Virus record (IMG/VR): IMGVR_UViG_3300028837_001131
Span: 1-37,225 of that record
Length of the DNA: 37,225 bases
Direction: 5' to 3' (one strand)
From: a virus
The first letter of the stretch is position 1. Each line of letters opens with the position of its first letter. The notes below the pieces were generated by a model. The model searched no databases and was not told where the DNA came from. It worked only from the letters and a program-made list of their open reading frames with translations. Position numbers and translations under genes: made by a program. Shown here piece by piece: positions 1 to 8,351 of this stretch.

Positions 1-351
1 CCCGACGGTCGCGCTCAGGGCCACCGCAAACACACCGCTCTCGAATATGGCCGTGGGCGTGGCATCCCCGCCCGTGGTGGACGTTTTGAGTAGCTCCCCC
101 CGGTTGGTCGCGCCATCCATAGCTACAGCTGCGGCATAGCCCCCCACCAGCACCCGCCCCTCGGCATTGTCGGCGATGGTTTCCGCCGCCACTCCGATGA
201 CAGCGCAGGAGCCCTCCTCCGTGGTGGTAGTGAACGCGGCATCGGTAGTGGTGTCCACGACCACGACATCTCCCTCCACCACTCCGCCGCCGCTCTTGTT
301 GGTGAGGATCACAACGACCTGCCGTCCCCGGACAATATCTATGTTCGCCAT
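1..351 (-). CDS. Partial virion/tail-associated beta-rich protein (C-terminus cut by window start)
   Basis: An open frame starts with ATG at 351, preceded by GGAGG four bases upstream, and runs without a stop to base 1 (117 codons). The protein starts MANIDIVRGRQVV and is rich in Val, Thr, Gly and Ala, as expected of a beta-rich phage structural or decoration protein. It follows the baseplate/propeller gene by 10 bases, so it belongs to the tail end of the late operon. Its last codon ends exactly at base 1. If the molecule is circular it continues in frame into the 26-residue fragment at 37145-37225, giving a 143-aa protein. I do not recognise a named family; a capsid-cement-like (DUF2190-like) fold is only a guess. 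Confidence 0.75.
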   Translation of the reverse strand, partial: MANIDIVRGRQVVVILTNKSGGGVVEGDVVVVDTTTDAAFTTTTEEGSCAVIGVAAETIADNAEGRVLVGGYAAAVAMDGATNRGELLKTSTTGGDATPTAIFESGVFAVALSATVG

Positions 352-361
352 CCGACCTCCA

Positions 362-3148
362 TCAGACTAGCTCTGCCAGATAATGAACGATCAGCTTCTC
401 CCCACCCGCTGGCGCCGCCGCCATCGTGAAGCCATCGAAAGTCCCAAGTTCCACGTAATCCTCGGCCACGCCATCGATTTCCTCGTCCCTCTGATGGAAT
501 ACCCGAAGTGTCTCAGGTTCGAACTGATTCGCAGTGAGGAAGGTGACCTTAACACCGTTGCATTCAGCCGACTTGTTCTCCTTGTAAATGTGTAAATGCG
601 TCCCTTCCAACCCCGGTGCTTCCTCAGGTCGCCATTCCCCGGCGATCTCATCCCAGACATACACATCCCCATCATCGGGTGCCGCGGCGCTTATCGCGCG
701 GCCCTTAAACCAGCCTGCGTCCTGCTCGTCGGCAAGCACGCCTGAGAGGTCGGTGACATCGATCTCATCCGCTCCACCCTTCTCGTGCTGGCCGTGATGC
801 GAGCCCGCGGCCACCTGCTCATTGCCAGTTCCCACACTTGGCTCCAATTGCGGCCAGGTGACCTGCCCAGGTAGGCTCCCCATCGCTGGCAAGCCAGGAT
901 CGGTCCAGACTTCTAATATCCCCCGCACGCCGCCGCAGTTGTACGGGATGCTATCCCCGCCTCCCGTGTCGATAGTGCAAGCATTCGCGCCCGCCTTCAA
1001 GACCATCGTCTGCCCCTCGTCCTCAGAGGCGAAAACCACATGGCAGGTCTCGGGAGGCGAGGCCACATGCCCGCTCCATTGCCGAAGCAGATAGAGGAAA
1101 TCCGGCGCGGTCTGCACCAACGAGATGCCGAGATGATCTTCGCTGTGTTGCGGCGTCGGCTCCTGCCAGGAACCGCCGTCGTCCCTGGTGGTATGCAGGT
1201 GTTGGGAAACTTGCCCCGCTCCCACCCGTACCGTCTGGCGCTCGTCCATCGCTACGGAGAGATGATAATATGTCGCGCCTAGCGGGGCTCCCATCGGCTC
1301 CGAGCCGTTCAGGTCGTAGTCGTTAATGGTCGCTCCATGATCGAGGCTTACCGCGACGTGCCAGGGACCGGCACCATTCCGCACTCCCACGAAAACCCTC
1401 GACTGGTCATTCGGATCGACCAAGAGATGGCAGGTGTAGCTGCCCGCTCCTATGCCCGCGCCATAATTCCAGGTCGCGCCGCCGTCCAGCGTGATAGCCA
1501 GCCTGGGCGTGGCGTCCACGCCGCAATACATCACCTGGCCCGCGGGATAGGGCGAAGTGCCGATGTACGCCCCGACGGTCAGAGAGAACGGCGTGATCCT
1601 GCTGGAGATATTCCAATCCTCAATGATGCTCTCGTTCCAGGTCGCCCCGAAATCGGGGGAGTACATCATGGCGAGCTTGACATGCGTATGGGCCAGGTTG
1701 GTGGTGCGGAACAGCACCGCCACGAAACCCTCGCGATTGATATTGCAATTCAGCCCGTTGGGGCCGAATATGCTCCACGTCACATCGCCTCCGGTGATCG
1801 CCACGGCCTGGGCCAGGGTCAATATGGAGACCCAGTTTCCCCCGTCCTCCCGACGATACAGCGCGTCCTCCATCAGGCAATACTGTCGTGTCTCCGGGTG
1901 AAACGCATCGCCCCGGAAACCGAGACAATCATGTGCCAGGTTTAGCCCCGTGTTGATAGCCGTCCAGGTCGGCACGCCATGAATGTAATCCGTATCGGTC
2001 ACGAAGCCATCGGTATAGAAGACCCCCAACTCCTTGGTGGCGATGTAGACCTTCTGTATCCAGTTCCCCTCTTTCGGCGGCTCGTACGGCGGCGGGTTAG
2101 GCGGGTAGTGGGGAACATCCGGCAGCGAGGGGAAATCGGGACGTCCCGGCTGGTCGCGGTAGCCCAACCGCAAATCAACGTAGTATTGCGGGTTCCCTGG
2201 TTCGTAGCCCTCCGTGCAGCGCAGGATGGCCCGGCGGATGGAATAGCTATAGTCTATGTTGTGGACGGAGTTCACCAGGCGGATGTTCATGCCCGCCCGC
2301 AGGCCCGGTATCCAGCAGCGTAGGCGCGGCTCGTAGGCGGCCCAGGCATGGAGCGCCAGATACCAATCGCCATACCGTTCTGCCTGCTCCTCGGTGTTGA
2401 TGTTGCTGTCCCGGACCACGGCCTGATAGCGTTTGCCTCCGTAGTGGGCGATGCTGGCCGCGTCCTCACGCCACACGGCGAGACCATTGCCGACCACTAG
2501 CACGTTGTTGCACAAATCGGAACTATCACGGCGGCGGCGGAAACGGGAATAGGGGAAAAGGGTCACGCTATCGGGTTCGGTGCTGAGACCCACCGGAGCG
2601 GCCAAGCCCTCGTCGGCGGAGAAGTAATGCAGACGCTGATAGAAGTCCACATAGTACATCCCACCCGTCTTGCGGCAGATGTGGTCGAGCGCCTCGCGGA
2701 TGGTGATGCTGGCGAAGTGCATCTCCGCCATGGCCACCTCGAGGGTGTCCACATGCGTCACGCCGTCAATCGGCACGCACCAGGCGGCGAAGATGCCCGC
2801 GATCATGGCGCTGTCGGAAGTGCCCGCCTCGAAGAAGGAATTTACGCAGATGTGCTCCTCGAGCTGCACGGTATAATCGCTACCCCGCACGGTGAAGACG
2901 CGGAACGGGCCATCGTGCTCGTCCTCGATGATATTTACCCATCCGCCGAAAAGCCGCGTGGGGCCGTCATCTATCAGCACCTCGCTCTTCTCGGCCAGCT
3001 CGATCCACGCCAGCTCGCCCAGCTTGTCCTCGACTTTGAACACGCAGGTCGCGGCCAGTGCGCTGCCGGAGCTTTCCACCCGGATGCTTTTCTGGGGGAC
3101 GTGATCGACGAGATCCACGCCCGCGATGCGGATGGTCAACGCGGCCAT
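362..3148 (-). CDS. Baseplate/tail protein with Asp-box (BNR) beta-propeller
   Basis: A 928-aa protein directly downstream of the tape measure gene. Residues about 1-340 look like a baseplate hub or tail-tip domain (late-control/gp44-like layout, with a conserved-looking LEEHICVNSFF segment). A proline-rich hinge (PNPPPYEPP) follows at about 350. Residues about 365-720 carry six Asp-box-like motifs at roughly 431 (REDGGNW), 496 (SPDFGATW), 553 (TLDGGATW), 601 (SLDHGATI), 653 (TRDDGGSW) and 707 (SEDEGQTM). Such motifs mark beta-propellers of the sialidase/BNR type. The C-terminal about 150 residues resemble phage tail-fibre attachment segments (GGADEIDVTDLSGVL, then WDEIAGEWRPE). The likely role is baseplate plus host-surface recognition. 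Glycan binding or cleavage by the propeller is inferred from the fold; I saw no catalytic set that proves hydrolysis. Confidence 0.8.
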   Translation of the reverse strand: MAALTIRIAGVDLVDHVPQKSIRVESSGSALAATCVFKVEDKLGELAWIELAEKSEVLIDDGPTRLFGGWVNIIEDEHDGPFRVFTVRGSDYTVQLEEHICVNSFFEAGTSDSAMIAGIFAAWCVPIDGVTHVDTLEVAMAEMHFASITIREALDHICRKTGGMYYVDFYQRLHYFSADEGLAAPVGLSTEPDSVTLFPYSRFRRRRDSSDLCNNVLVVGNGLAVWREDAASIAHYGGKRYQAVVRDSNINTEEQAERYGDWYLALHAWAAYEPRLRCWIPGLRAGMNIRLVNSVHNIDYSYSIRRAILRCTEGYEPGNPQYYVDLRLGYRDQPGRPDFPSLPDVPHYPPNPPPYEPPKEGNWIQKVYIATKELGVFYTDGFVTDTDYIHGVPTWTAINTGLNLAHDCLGFRGDAFHPETRQYCLMEDALYRREDGGNWVSILTLAQAVAITGGDVTWSIFGPNGLNCNINREGFVAVLFRTTNLAHTHVKLAMMYSPDFGATWNESIIEDWNISSRITPFSLTVGAYIGTSPYPAGQVMYCGVDATPRLAITLDGGATWNYGAGIGAGSYTCHLLVDPNDQSRVFVGVRNGAGPWHVAVSLDHGATINDYDLNGSEPMGAPLGATYYHLSVAMDERQTVRVGAGQVSQHLHTTRDDGGSWQEPTPQHSEDHLGISLVQTAPDFLYLLRQWSGHVASPPETCHVVFASEDEGQTMVLKAGANACTIDTGGGDSIPYNCGGVRGILEVWTDPGLPAMGSLPGQVTWPQLEPSVGTGNEQVAAGSHHGQHEKGGADEIDVTDLSGVLADEQDAGWFKGRAISAAAPDDGDVYVWDEIAGEWRPEEAPGLEGTHLHIYKENKSAECNGVKVTFLTANQFEPETLRVFHQRDEEIDGVAEDYVELGTFDGFTMAAAPAGGEKLIVHYLAELV

Positions 3149-3149
3149 G

Positions 3150-5780
3150 CTATGCCCTCGCCCCCGCCCGGACGCCCTGCAACTTCAGCAGCGTCTCGTT
3201 CTCCCGGAATAGGTCTTCCACGAAGTCCTGCGTGATGCCGTAGAATTGCGCTCCCCGGAAGTCGAAGGTGATGCCACCCCCGCGGCCGGGAGGCGTGATG
3301 GTCTCCCCCCCATGCACCATCGCCATCTGCGGCCTGCCGATGGGCCCGGGCACGGTGCCGCCGGATTGGTAGCCGGGATACCAGATAGGTAGCGGCGCGA
3401 TGGGCGTGGGGGGAGTGGGCACATACGGGGCCGTCCAGGTGGGAGGCTGGGGCCAAGCAGGGATGCTCCGGATGGCCGAGGCCGCACGCTGGGCCGTGAT
3501 CTCGTATGCGCTGCCTATCATCGCCACGGTGCCGTGATGGGAGATAGCAGTGTGATCGAGGCCATACATCTCAGTATCCACGTCCTCGATATTGCGCACC
3601 GCGTTCCTGGCCCACCGTTCGTATTCGCTCTCGGCATCCATGATAGTGTCTATCACGTCGCCTACCGTCTCATACATGTCACGATATGCCGGTTCGATCT
3701 TCGCCGCCGCAGCAAGCTGCTCCCCGTAGAGCTTCTTGCCTTCCTTCAGCGCGTCTTCCCAAAGCTCCTGATTGGATTCGGCTATGAGGCGATTCTTGCT
3801 TTCCTGCTTTGCCACCATCTGCATCGCTGCGACGAGTTTCACCAGATCCCGCTTGGCCAATTGCTGGCTGCCGGAAGTCATGATATCGAATAGGTCTTTG
3901 CCCGTCTCTATGTTCTCCCCAAACAGGCGGCTAAGCGCAGTCGTTCCGTCCTCATATCTACGGTTGGCCAGCATCTGGACCGCGGAGGTCGCCAATAGCT
4001 CGGTGCGTTCCTCGCCAAGCGCGGCCATGACCGCATTGTGGCGTGCGATCTCCGCGTCCATCGCGGCCTGCGCCTCTTTGGTGCGCTCCTGCGAAAGGCG
4101 ATTCATTTCCTCTGTATGCTGCTCTTCCTCCGCCTCCATCCGTTGCCGGAGGCTTAGGTGCTCCGTGCCCAGTTCGGTGTAGAGGGAGCCTTGCGCTTCA
4201 TACCATTCGGCTGCCATCTGGCGGCCTACAGCAATTCGCTCACGCTCTCTCTCCTCCCAACGGCGGTCAATCTCGGCCATGTCCCGGTCGCGCTTTTCGT
4301 GCCACTCCAGCGTATCCTCAACATAGCTTCGCTCGGCTTCTGAAAGGCCATCTAACGTTCCTGCCTTGTCCTCAAGCGCCCACATCGCCCGCTTGATGGA
4401 ATAGGCCAGATCATCGGTGGCCTCGGTCATATCTTCTTTGGCTTCGGTCTGTTCGACAATCAGCTCATACTCTTTTTTGCCGACGCCATAGTATTGCTTG
4501 CTTTCCTTCGCCAGAGCCTCTTGCGTTTTAATCCATTCCCGCGTCTCCTTGGTTATCTTCCCGTAGAGTTGCAGATCATCCCTTAGTCGTTTGCGCACCT
4601 TTTCGTGGACGGCCTCGTAGCCCAAAACGCTTCGGATGTAATCCGTGCCCTCCAATTGCAGCAGATGTAGGGCGTCTTTCACATCGGTCAAGGTCGGGAT
4701 GACCATTCCGATCCTCGATAGCGGGTCTTCCAACCTGGGCACGACCTCTTTCTGGAATATGTAGGTGGCTGTGCTGATCGCCGCAATGGCCACAACCACC
4801 TCAGCGAGAGATGCCTGCGCGACAGCACCAGCGGTGGCGAGGCCCTCAGTGGCCTCGGTCGCGGCGGTCAGCCCCTTCACACTACCCATCGCTGCGCTGC
4901 CCATATCGCCTATTGCCTTGCCCACCCCTGGCAAGACCCCACTCAATCCCCCCAGGCCCATCGCCAGCTGTCCGGCGGGCGCGACCATGTCCGAGAATGT
5001 CTTCAGCGGCATGGAGATCTTGCTCAGGACGGGGGACAGCCGCTCGGCCAGGGAATTGCTGAAGTTCTCCGACTTCGCCTGCGCCCTAGCCATGTCGCCC
5101 GCGGTGCCCTGCAATGTGTCGCCGAGCTGCGCCATCTTCTCACGGCTCTGCTCCAGCACCGTCTGCGTGAAGGCTTGCTCACGGGTCATGTCCTCGTTGG
5201 CGGCCATCAGCTCGGCCATGCGCTCCCTGCCACGGCCCGCACTCAAGGCAAACGTATCCATACGGGGAATGGACTGGTTGGCCAGCATGAGGGCGAATTC
5301 CTCTGCGCCCGTTTTGGCATCCTTGCCCATCGCCGTAGCGAGCTGCGTGCTGGCCTCTAGAAGCTCCGCCGCTTCGTCAACGGTGCTGGCCAACCCCATG
5401 CCCAGGAAGCGGTTGGCCGCCGCCATCGCATCCATATCGGAAAGCGTATTGCGAGTAGCCTGGCGGAAGGCCTCCAACGCGGTAGGGGCGTCTCCGCCCA
5501 CGGTTTGCAGGAACTGCTCGAAGGTGCGCCGGGTGCTCTCCACCTTCGCACCCGTCCGCGCCATCTCCGTCATCTCTTCGGAAACGTCACGCAGCGCGCC
5601 GACCGTGGCGATGGCGAGCGTGGCCGTGCTTATCCTTTCCAGGCGCTCGAAGTGATCGCCCACCTCGTTGGTGGTGTCCTCCGCGACGCGCTCGAAGCCT
5701 TTAAGCTCCTTCTCGACCTTATCAAATGCCTTTCCGGTCTCATCTTTGGCTTTGATAAGGACGGCGACTTCGGCAGGCAT
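3150..5780 (-). CDS. Tail tape measure protein
   Basis: An 876-aa protein, the longest helical gene of the tail module. It starts MPAEVAVLIKAKDETGKAFD, a typical tape-measure opening, followed by long Ala/Glu/Met/Arg-rich helices. Gly/Ala-rich hydrophobic stretches lie around residues 270-350 (including LGGLSGVLPGVGKAI and VVVAIAAISTATYIF) and could insert into the host membrane. A charged coiled-coil region at about 450-640 is followed by a Pro-rich stretch near 770-800. The family sets tail length and is threaded inside the tail tube. Its ATG overlaps the stop of the frameshifted chaperone reading frame (TAATG), which is the classic neighbour order chaperone then tape measure. At 876 aa it would predict a medium-length flexible tail, by the usual length rule. 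Confidence 0.9.
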   Translation of the reverse strand: MPAEVAVLIKAKDETGKAFDKVEKELKGFERVAEDTTNEVGDHFERLERISTATLAIATVGALRDVSEEMTEMARTGAKVESTRRTFEQFLQTVGGDAPTALEAFRQATRNTLSDMDAMAAANRFLGMGLASTVDEAAELLEASTQLATAMGKDAKTGAEEFALMLANQSIPRMDTFALSAGRGRERMAELMAANEDMTREQAFTQTVLEQSREKMAQLGDTLQGTAGDMARAQAKSENFSNSLAERLSPVLSKISMPLKTFSDMVAPAGQLAMGLGGLSGVLPGVGKAIGDMGSAAMGSVKGLTAATEATEGLATAGAVAQASLAEVVVAIAAISTATYIFQKEVVPRLEDPLSRIGMVIPTLTDVKDALHLLQLEGTDYIRSVLGYEAVHEKVRKRLRDDLQLYGKITKETREWIKTQEALAKESKQYYGVGKKEYELIVEQTEAKEDMTEATDDLAYSIKRAMWALEDKAGTLDGLSEAERSYVEDTLEWHEKRDRDMAEIDRRWEERERERIAVGRQMAAEWYEAQGSLYTELGTEHLSLRQRMEAEEEQHTEEMNRLSQERTKEAQAAMDAEIARHNAVMAALGEERTELLATSAVQMLANRRYEDGTTALSRLFGENIETGKDLFDIMTSGSQQLAKRDLVKLVAAMQMVAKQESKNRLIAESNQELWEDALKEGKKLYGEQLAAAAKIEPAYRDMYETVGDVIDTIMDAESEYERWARNAVRNIEDVDTEMYGLDHTAISHHGTVAMIGSAYEITAQRAASAIRSIPAWPQPPTWTAPYVPTPPTPIAPLPIWYPGYQSGGTVPGPIGRPQMAMVHGGETITPPGRGGGITFDFRGAQFYGITQDFVEDLFRENETLLKLQGVRAGARA

Positions 5781-5974
5781 TACTTACTCCGCTCCCGTTT
5801 TCTGCGCAGGTATTGCGCCCGTTGGGCCATCCGCTGTATCCAATATTCCGGTGCCTCCTCAAGCTCCCACGGCTTCATCCCCAGAGCTTCCGCGGTCTCG
5901 ATCTCCTCCCACCACCAAGGCAAATCTCCCCGGCCTATCCCCGTCAGCCAGTTGACTAAGCGGTGGGTTTCCGA
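5780..5974 (-). CDS. Tail assembly chaperone, -1 frame extension (gpGT-like)
   Basis: This is the frame-shifted extension of the upstream chaperone gene, not an independent gene. From the TCG codon that begins at 5974 the -1 frame is open for 64 codons. It ends in TAA at 5782-5780, overlapping the tape measure ATG as TAATG. The encoded peptide contains segments such as LPWWWEEIETAEALGMKPWE and APEYWIQRMAQRAQYLRRKR. This Trp/Glu-rich helical style is typical of the second tail assembly chaperone in long-tailed phages. No good start codon with a ribosome binding site lies at its beginning, so ribosomal frameshifting is the simplest route of expression. The full fusion from 6342 would be 187 aa. 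Confidence 0.75.
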   Translation of the reverse strand, partial: SETHRLVNWLTGIGRGDLPWWWEEIETAEALGMKPWELEEAPEYWIQRMAQRAQYLRRKRERSK

Positions 5975-6342
5975 GGGGGGATGGTGGTTGCCGCAGTGAT
6001 GTTCCGGACTATGAAGCGGAACTCATCATCCGCTATCTCCTCCCAGATGCCGGGATCGTCGGCAGGTTGCGGAAGCGGCTCGCCATCACCATTCTCCCAG
6101 TTCCAATGAATCTCGATCGTCTTCAGCCATTCCGTGGTCGCCTCGTCCGCCTCCGGCCTGGACAGACTCTCCTCCTCGCCGTCCGGCAGCAGGCTCCGGC
6201 GGCCTATCTCCACCAGCCCGCGCCACAACCGCCGGGGAATGCGAACTGGTATCCAGATCGCATGATGGTCCTTATGCGCCGGTATCTCCGCGCTGGAGAC
6301 GCGAAAGCCAGAATGGGCCCTCTCCTTTTCCCTCTGTGCCAT
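5956..6342 (-). CDS. Tail assembly chaperone (gpG-like, zero-frame product)
   Basis: A 128-aa acidic protein between the major tail protein and the tape measure. The family coats the tape measure protein during tail assembly and is absent from the virion. I choose the ATG at 6342 (MAQREKERAHSG) because GGAGG sits about five bases upstream. An in-frame ATG at 6354 touches the previous stop but would have the ribosome site inside its own codons. The middle reads WIPVRIPRRLWRGLVEIGRR, then an acidic half. The zero frame ends in TAG at 5956 soon after the CCCCCCT slippery site. The assignment rests on position, size and frameshift architecture more than on residue identity. Confidence 0.75.
   Translation of the reverse strand: MAQREKERAHSGFRVSSAEIPAHKDHHAIWIPVRIPRRLWRGLVEIGRRSLLPDGEEESLSRPEADEATTEWLKTIEIHWNWENGDGEPLPQPADDPGIWEEIADDEFRFIVRNITAATTIPPRKPTA
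5974..5980 (-). promoter_or_regulatory. Programmed -1 ribosomal frameshift slippery site
   Basis: On the minus strand the heptamer CCCCCCT is in the canonical X_XXY_YYZ phase of the upstream chaperone frame (codons CCC then CCT). It lies 15 bases before that frame's TAG stop (5958-5956). Slipping back one base moves the ribosome into an open frame that ends exactly at the tape measure start codon. The position between the tube and tape measure genes is where long-tailed phages keep this signal. Confidence 0.7.
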
Positions 6343-6354
6343 ATCTCCCTCCAT

Positions 6355-7359
6355 TTACGGATATGCGACTATCGTATTGATAACCTCGAATTGAAACTCC
6401 CTACCGGATGTCGGGTCCCACACTGTGCGGGCCGTCAGGCTCATGATGTCGTTGCCGTCGCGCTCGCCTAGCGCGTCATGGCTCTCGTAGATTGCGCAGA
6501 GATCGATGGTGGCCGTCTTCCGCAGCGGGGCTTCATAGACCGAGCCGATGCCCTCGATGCGTATGAAGCGCCGTGTGCCCGCACGCCAGAGTAGCCATTC
6601 CGCCACGGTGTTGTCGTTGAATTCGAAGTTTACCCTGAGCGTCAACGCCCGGCTGGCCAGGCCGTAATCGGAGAACGTGAGCTGCCCGTCCTGGAAGAAC
6701 TTCTCGTGAAAACCGGGAATGTCCACGCTCCAGCCGATCAGTGTCCCCTGCATCGGCGTGGTGCCTAAGCCCGCCCAGGTATCGTCGATGTAAATCTGCG
6801 TCATCTGCCCAAGAATGGTCTCCAGCGGCGTGGGATAGGTTATGTCCTCGAACGCGCTAGGGGCGAGCTGATCGCCGAACAGGTCCCCCGTCAGCGTCCA
6901 CGATCCCCGCGACTCCGCGCCCATGCTGAGGCTGTGCGCCGCCACTCCCTCGACCTGCCAGCAATACTCGTTGTCGCCCACCCGGACGGTGAAAATGTCC
7001 GGCGTGTCGCCGTTGGCCAGGTCGGGGTTGTAAGTCCACCGCCGCCCATCCACGCCCACCACCGCCGGGACCACGTCGCCCTTGACACCCATCGCCAGAA
7101 GATTGATGAGCTGCTCGAAGGTCGCGCCCTCCGTGCCTGCGTCGAATGAGAGAGCGGCGATGACTGCGCCATCGTATATCCTGCGATGGGAGCTCATTAT
7201 CCCGCTGGCCTCGTCCACGAAGGTGCGATCCCGCTCCTCCACCGCGTCCATCATCCCGACCAGCTGCGTGGTCGGCACCACCGCGGCGGCATAACCGTAG
7301 GTCTCCTTGCCGAGTTGAATGCGTCTAAGGTCCCGCACACCACTAGTCAAATCTGCCAT
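6355..7359 (-). CDS. Major tail (tube) protein
   Basis: A 334-aa protein, start ATG at 7359 with AGGAGG eight bases upstream. It sits between the tail terminator and the chaperones, the standard place for the tail tube subunit. The sequence is beta-rich with few Lys/Cys and has segments of the tube-protein kind (FRVNFEFNDN-type strands; GTRRFIRIEGIG; SLTARTVWDPTSGREFQFEV near the C-terminus). Subunits of this family stack in hexameric rings around the tape measure. At 334 residues it is larger than the lambda gpV core, consistent with an added outer domain. Family membership is inferred from context and composition. Confidence 0.8.
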   Translation of the reverse strand: MADLTSGVRDLRRIQLGKETYGYAAAVVPTTQLVGMMDAVEERDRTFVDEASGIMSSHRRIYDGAVIAALSFDAGTEGATFEQLINLLAMGVKGDVVPAVVGVDGRRWTYNPDLANGDTPDIFTVRVGDNEYCWQVEGVAAHSLSMGAESRGSWTLTGDLFGDQLAPSAFEDITYPTPLETILGQMTQIYIDDTWAGLGTTPMQGTLIGWSVDIPGFHEKFFQDGQLTFSDYGLASRALTLRVNFEFNDNTVAEWLLWRAGTRRFIRIEGIGSVYEAPLRKTATIDLCAIYESHDALGERDGNDIMSLTARTVWDPTSGREFQFEVINTIVAYP

Positions 7360-7371
7360 TTCCGTTGCCTC

Positions 7372-7848
7372 CTATAAATCCACCGTTATCGGGGCCAACA
7401 TGTACTTGGCCCACATATTGAAACGCACTCCTAGGGTCTTCACCCCATTCCACTCCGCTGAGAAGAATTCATAACTGCCCTCCGCGTCATCAGGACTATT
7501 GCCGAAACCGCTCACATCGCATGTACCAGTAAGCGACAGGTTTTGTGCATAAAGCTCCTGAAAGCGTTCAATGAATGGCGTCACTTCTCGATCGACAAAT
7601 TGTAATCCTCCTATTTGCGCACGCCGATGGTGCACCTCAATGACCCAGCGATAGATATTGTCCTGTCCCAAGCCTCGACTGTGCCGCAGAGTCCCCGGAC
7701 CGCTGGTGTAGCGCACCGAACAGGGGAACTGTTCCAGACTATCCGGAGGTTCAACATAGACCTTTCGCAAACCCAGCGCGGCCTTGTTTACCTCCTCCAA
7801 CGCTGCCGTTGCATTCCGAATGTCCTTGAATGCTTCTGCTAGTGCCAT
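7372..7848 (-). CDS. Tail terminator / tail completion protein
   Basis: A 158-aa protein starting MALAEAFKDIRNATAALEEV, followed by an alpha/beta core (CSVRYTSGPGT, YRWVIEVHHRRAQ, FVDREVTPFIERFQELY). The pattern of a short N-terminal helix, a strand with Pro, then VTPFIERFQELYAQ-like helix is common to phage tail terminator (gpU-like) proteins, which cap the tail tube and join it to the head. It lies between the gp10-like protein and the tail tube gene, as expected. Assignment is by position and style, not by a diagnostic motif. Confidence 0.65.
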   Translation of the reverse strand: MALAEAFKDIRNATAALEEVNKAALGLRKVYVEPPDSLEQFPCSVRYTSGPGTLRHSRGLGQDNIYRWVIEVHHRRAQIGGLQFVDREVTPFIERFQELYAQNLSLTGTCDVSGFGNSPDDAEGSYEFFSAEWNGVKTLGVRFNMWAKYMLAPITVDL

Positions 7849-7859
7849 TCCTTATCCCC

Positions 7860-8351
7860 TCAGAACTTCTTCGCTGCCCGCTCCACGGCCTGGCTAATCA
7901 TCCGGCGCACGGTATCCGCCTTGATCCGCACCGCATTCTCTAGGATGTGCCTGGCCCGCGTGCCGGGATGCTGCACCGACTTGACCGTGATGGTTTTCCC
8001 CAGCTTCGCCCAATAGAAACTCAGCGCCTTTTTCCGCTTGGCCCTTATGATGTGCGGGGGCGTGCCTAGTTCGATATAGGGCGCATATTTGACCCTGCTC
8101 CCCACACGCCCGACGATCTCCGCCCCCAATGTCCTGACCTCATGGATCCCCTCCTTCGCACGGCTAGTTGCGCCGATGCTTGACATGTATCGCCCTGTGT
8201 CCACTGGCGCGGTTTTCTTTGCCTGGCTGGCGATAACATTCAAGCCGTCTTTTATCGCCTGCATCACTTCGGCACGCTGGATTTCGTTAAAGCCGTGCAG
8301 TTTCTTCAACACCATGTCTATGCCCTTGATATCGATGCTGACCTCAGGCAA
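7860..8351 (-). CDS. HK97 gp10-like head-tail/minor tail protein
   Basis: A 163-aa protein with the layout of the HK97 gp10 family: an N-terminal IDIKGIDMVLKKLHGF segment, a helix, then ASQAKKTAPVDTGRYMSSI (the conserved K-x-x-A-P-V-D-T-G motif), VKYAPYIELGTPPH (conserved Y-A-x-x-x-E-x-G-T) and a basic helical C-terminus. These proteins act at the head-tail interface. I place the start at a TTG (8351) that overlaps the previous stop by eight bases and has GGGAGG seven bases upstream. The longer open frame upstream reads as non-coding, and the next ATG is about 13 codons in. The next gene follows closely. Confidence 0.85.
   Translation of the reverse strand: MPEVSIDIKGIDMVLKKLHGFNEIQRAEVMQAIKDGLNVIASQAKKTAPVDTGRYMSSIGATSRAKEGIHEVRTLGAEIVGRVGSRVKYAPYIELGTPPHIIRAKRKKALSFYWAKLGKTITVKSVQHPGTRARHILENAVRIKADTVRRMISQAVERAAKKF

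Noticed and set aside
1337-1945. Long plus-strand frames opposite the tail protein (also 2627-3235 and 4765-5655)
   Set aside because: They lie antisense to well-supported genes, lack ribosome sites and have low-complexity or His/Arg-rich translations typical of antisense shadows in GC-rich DNA.
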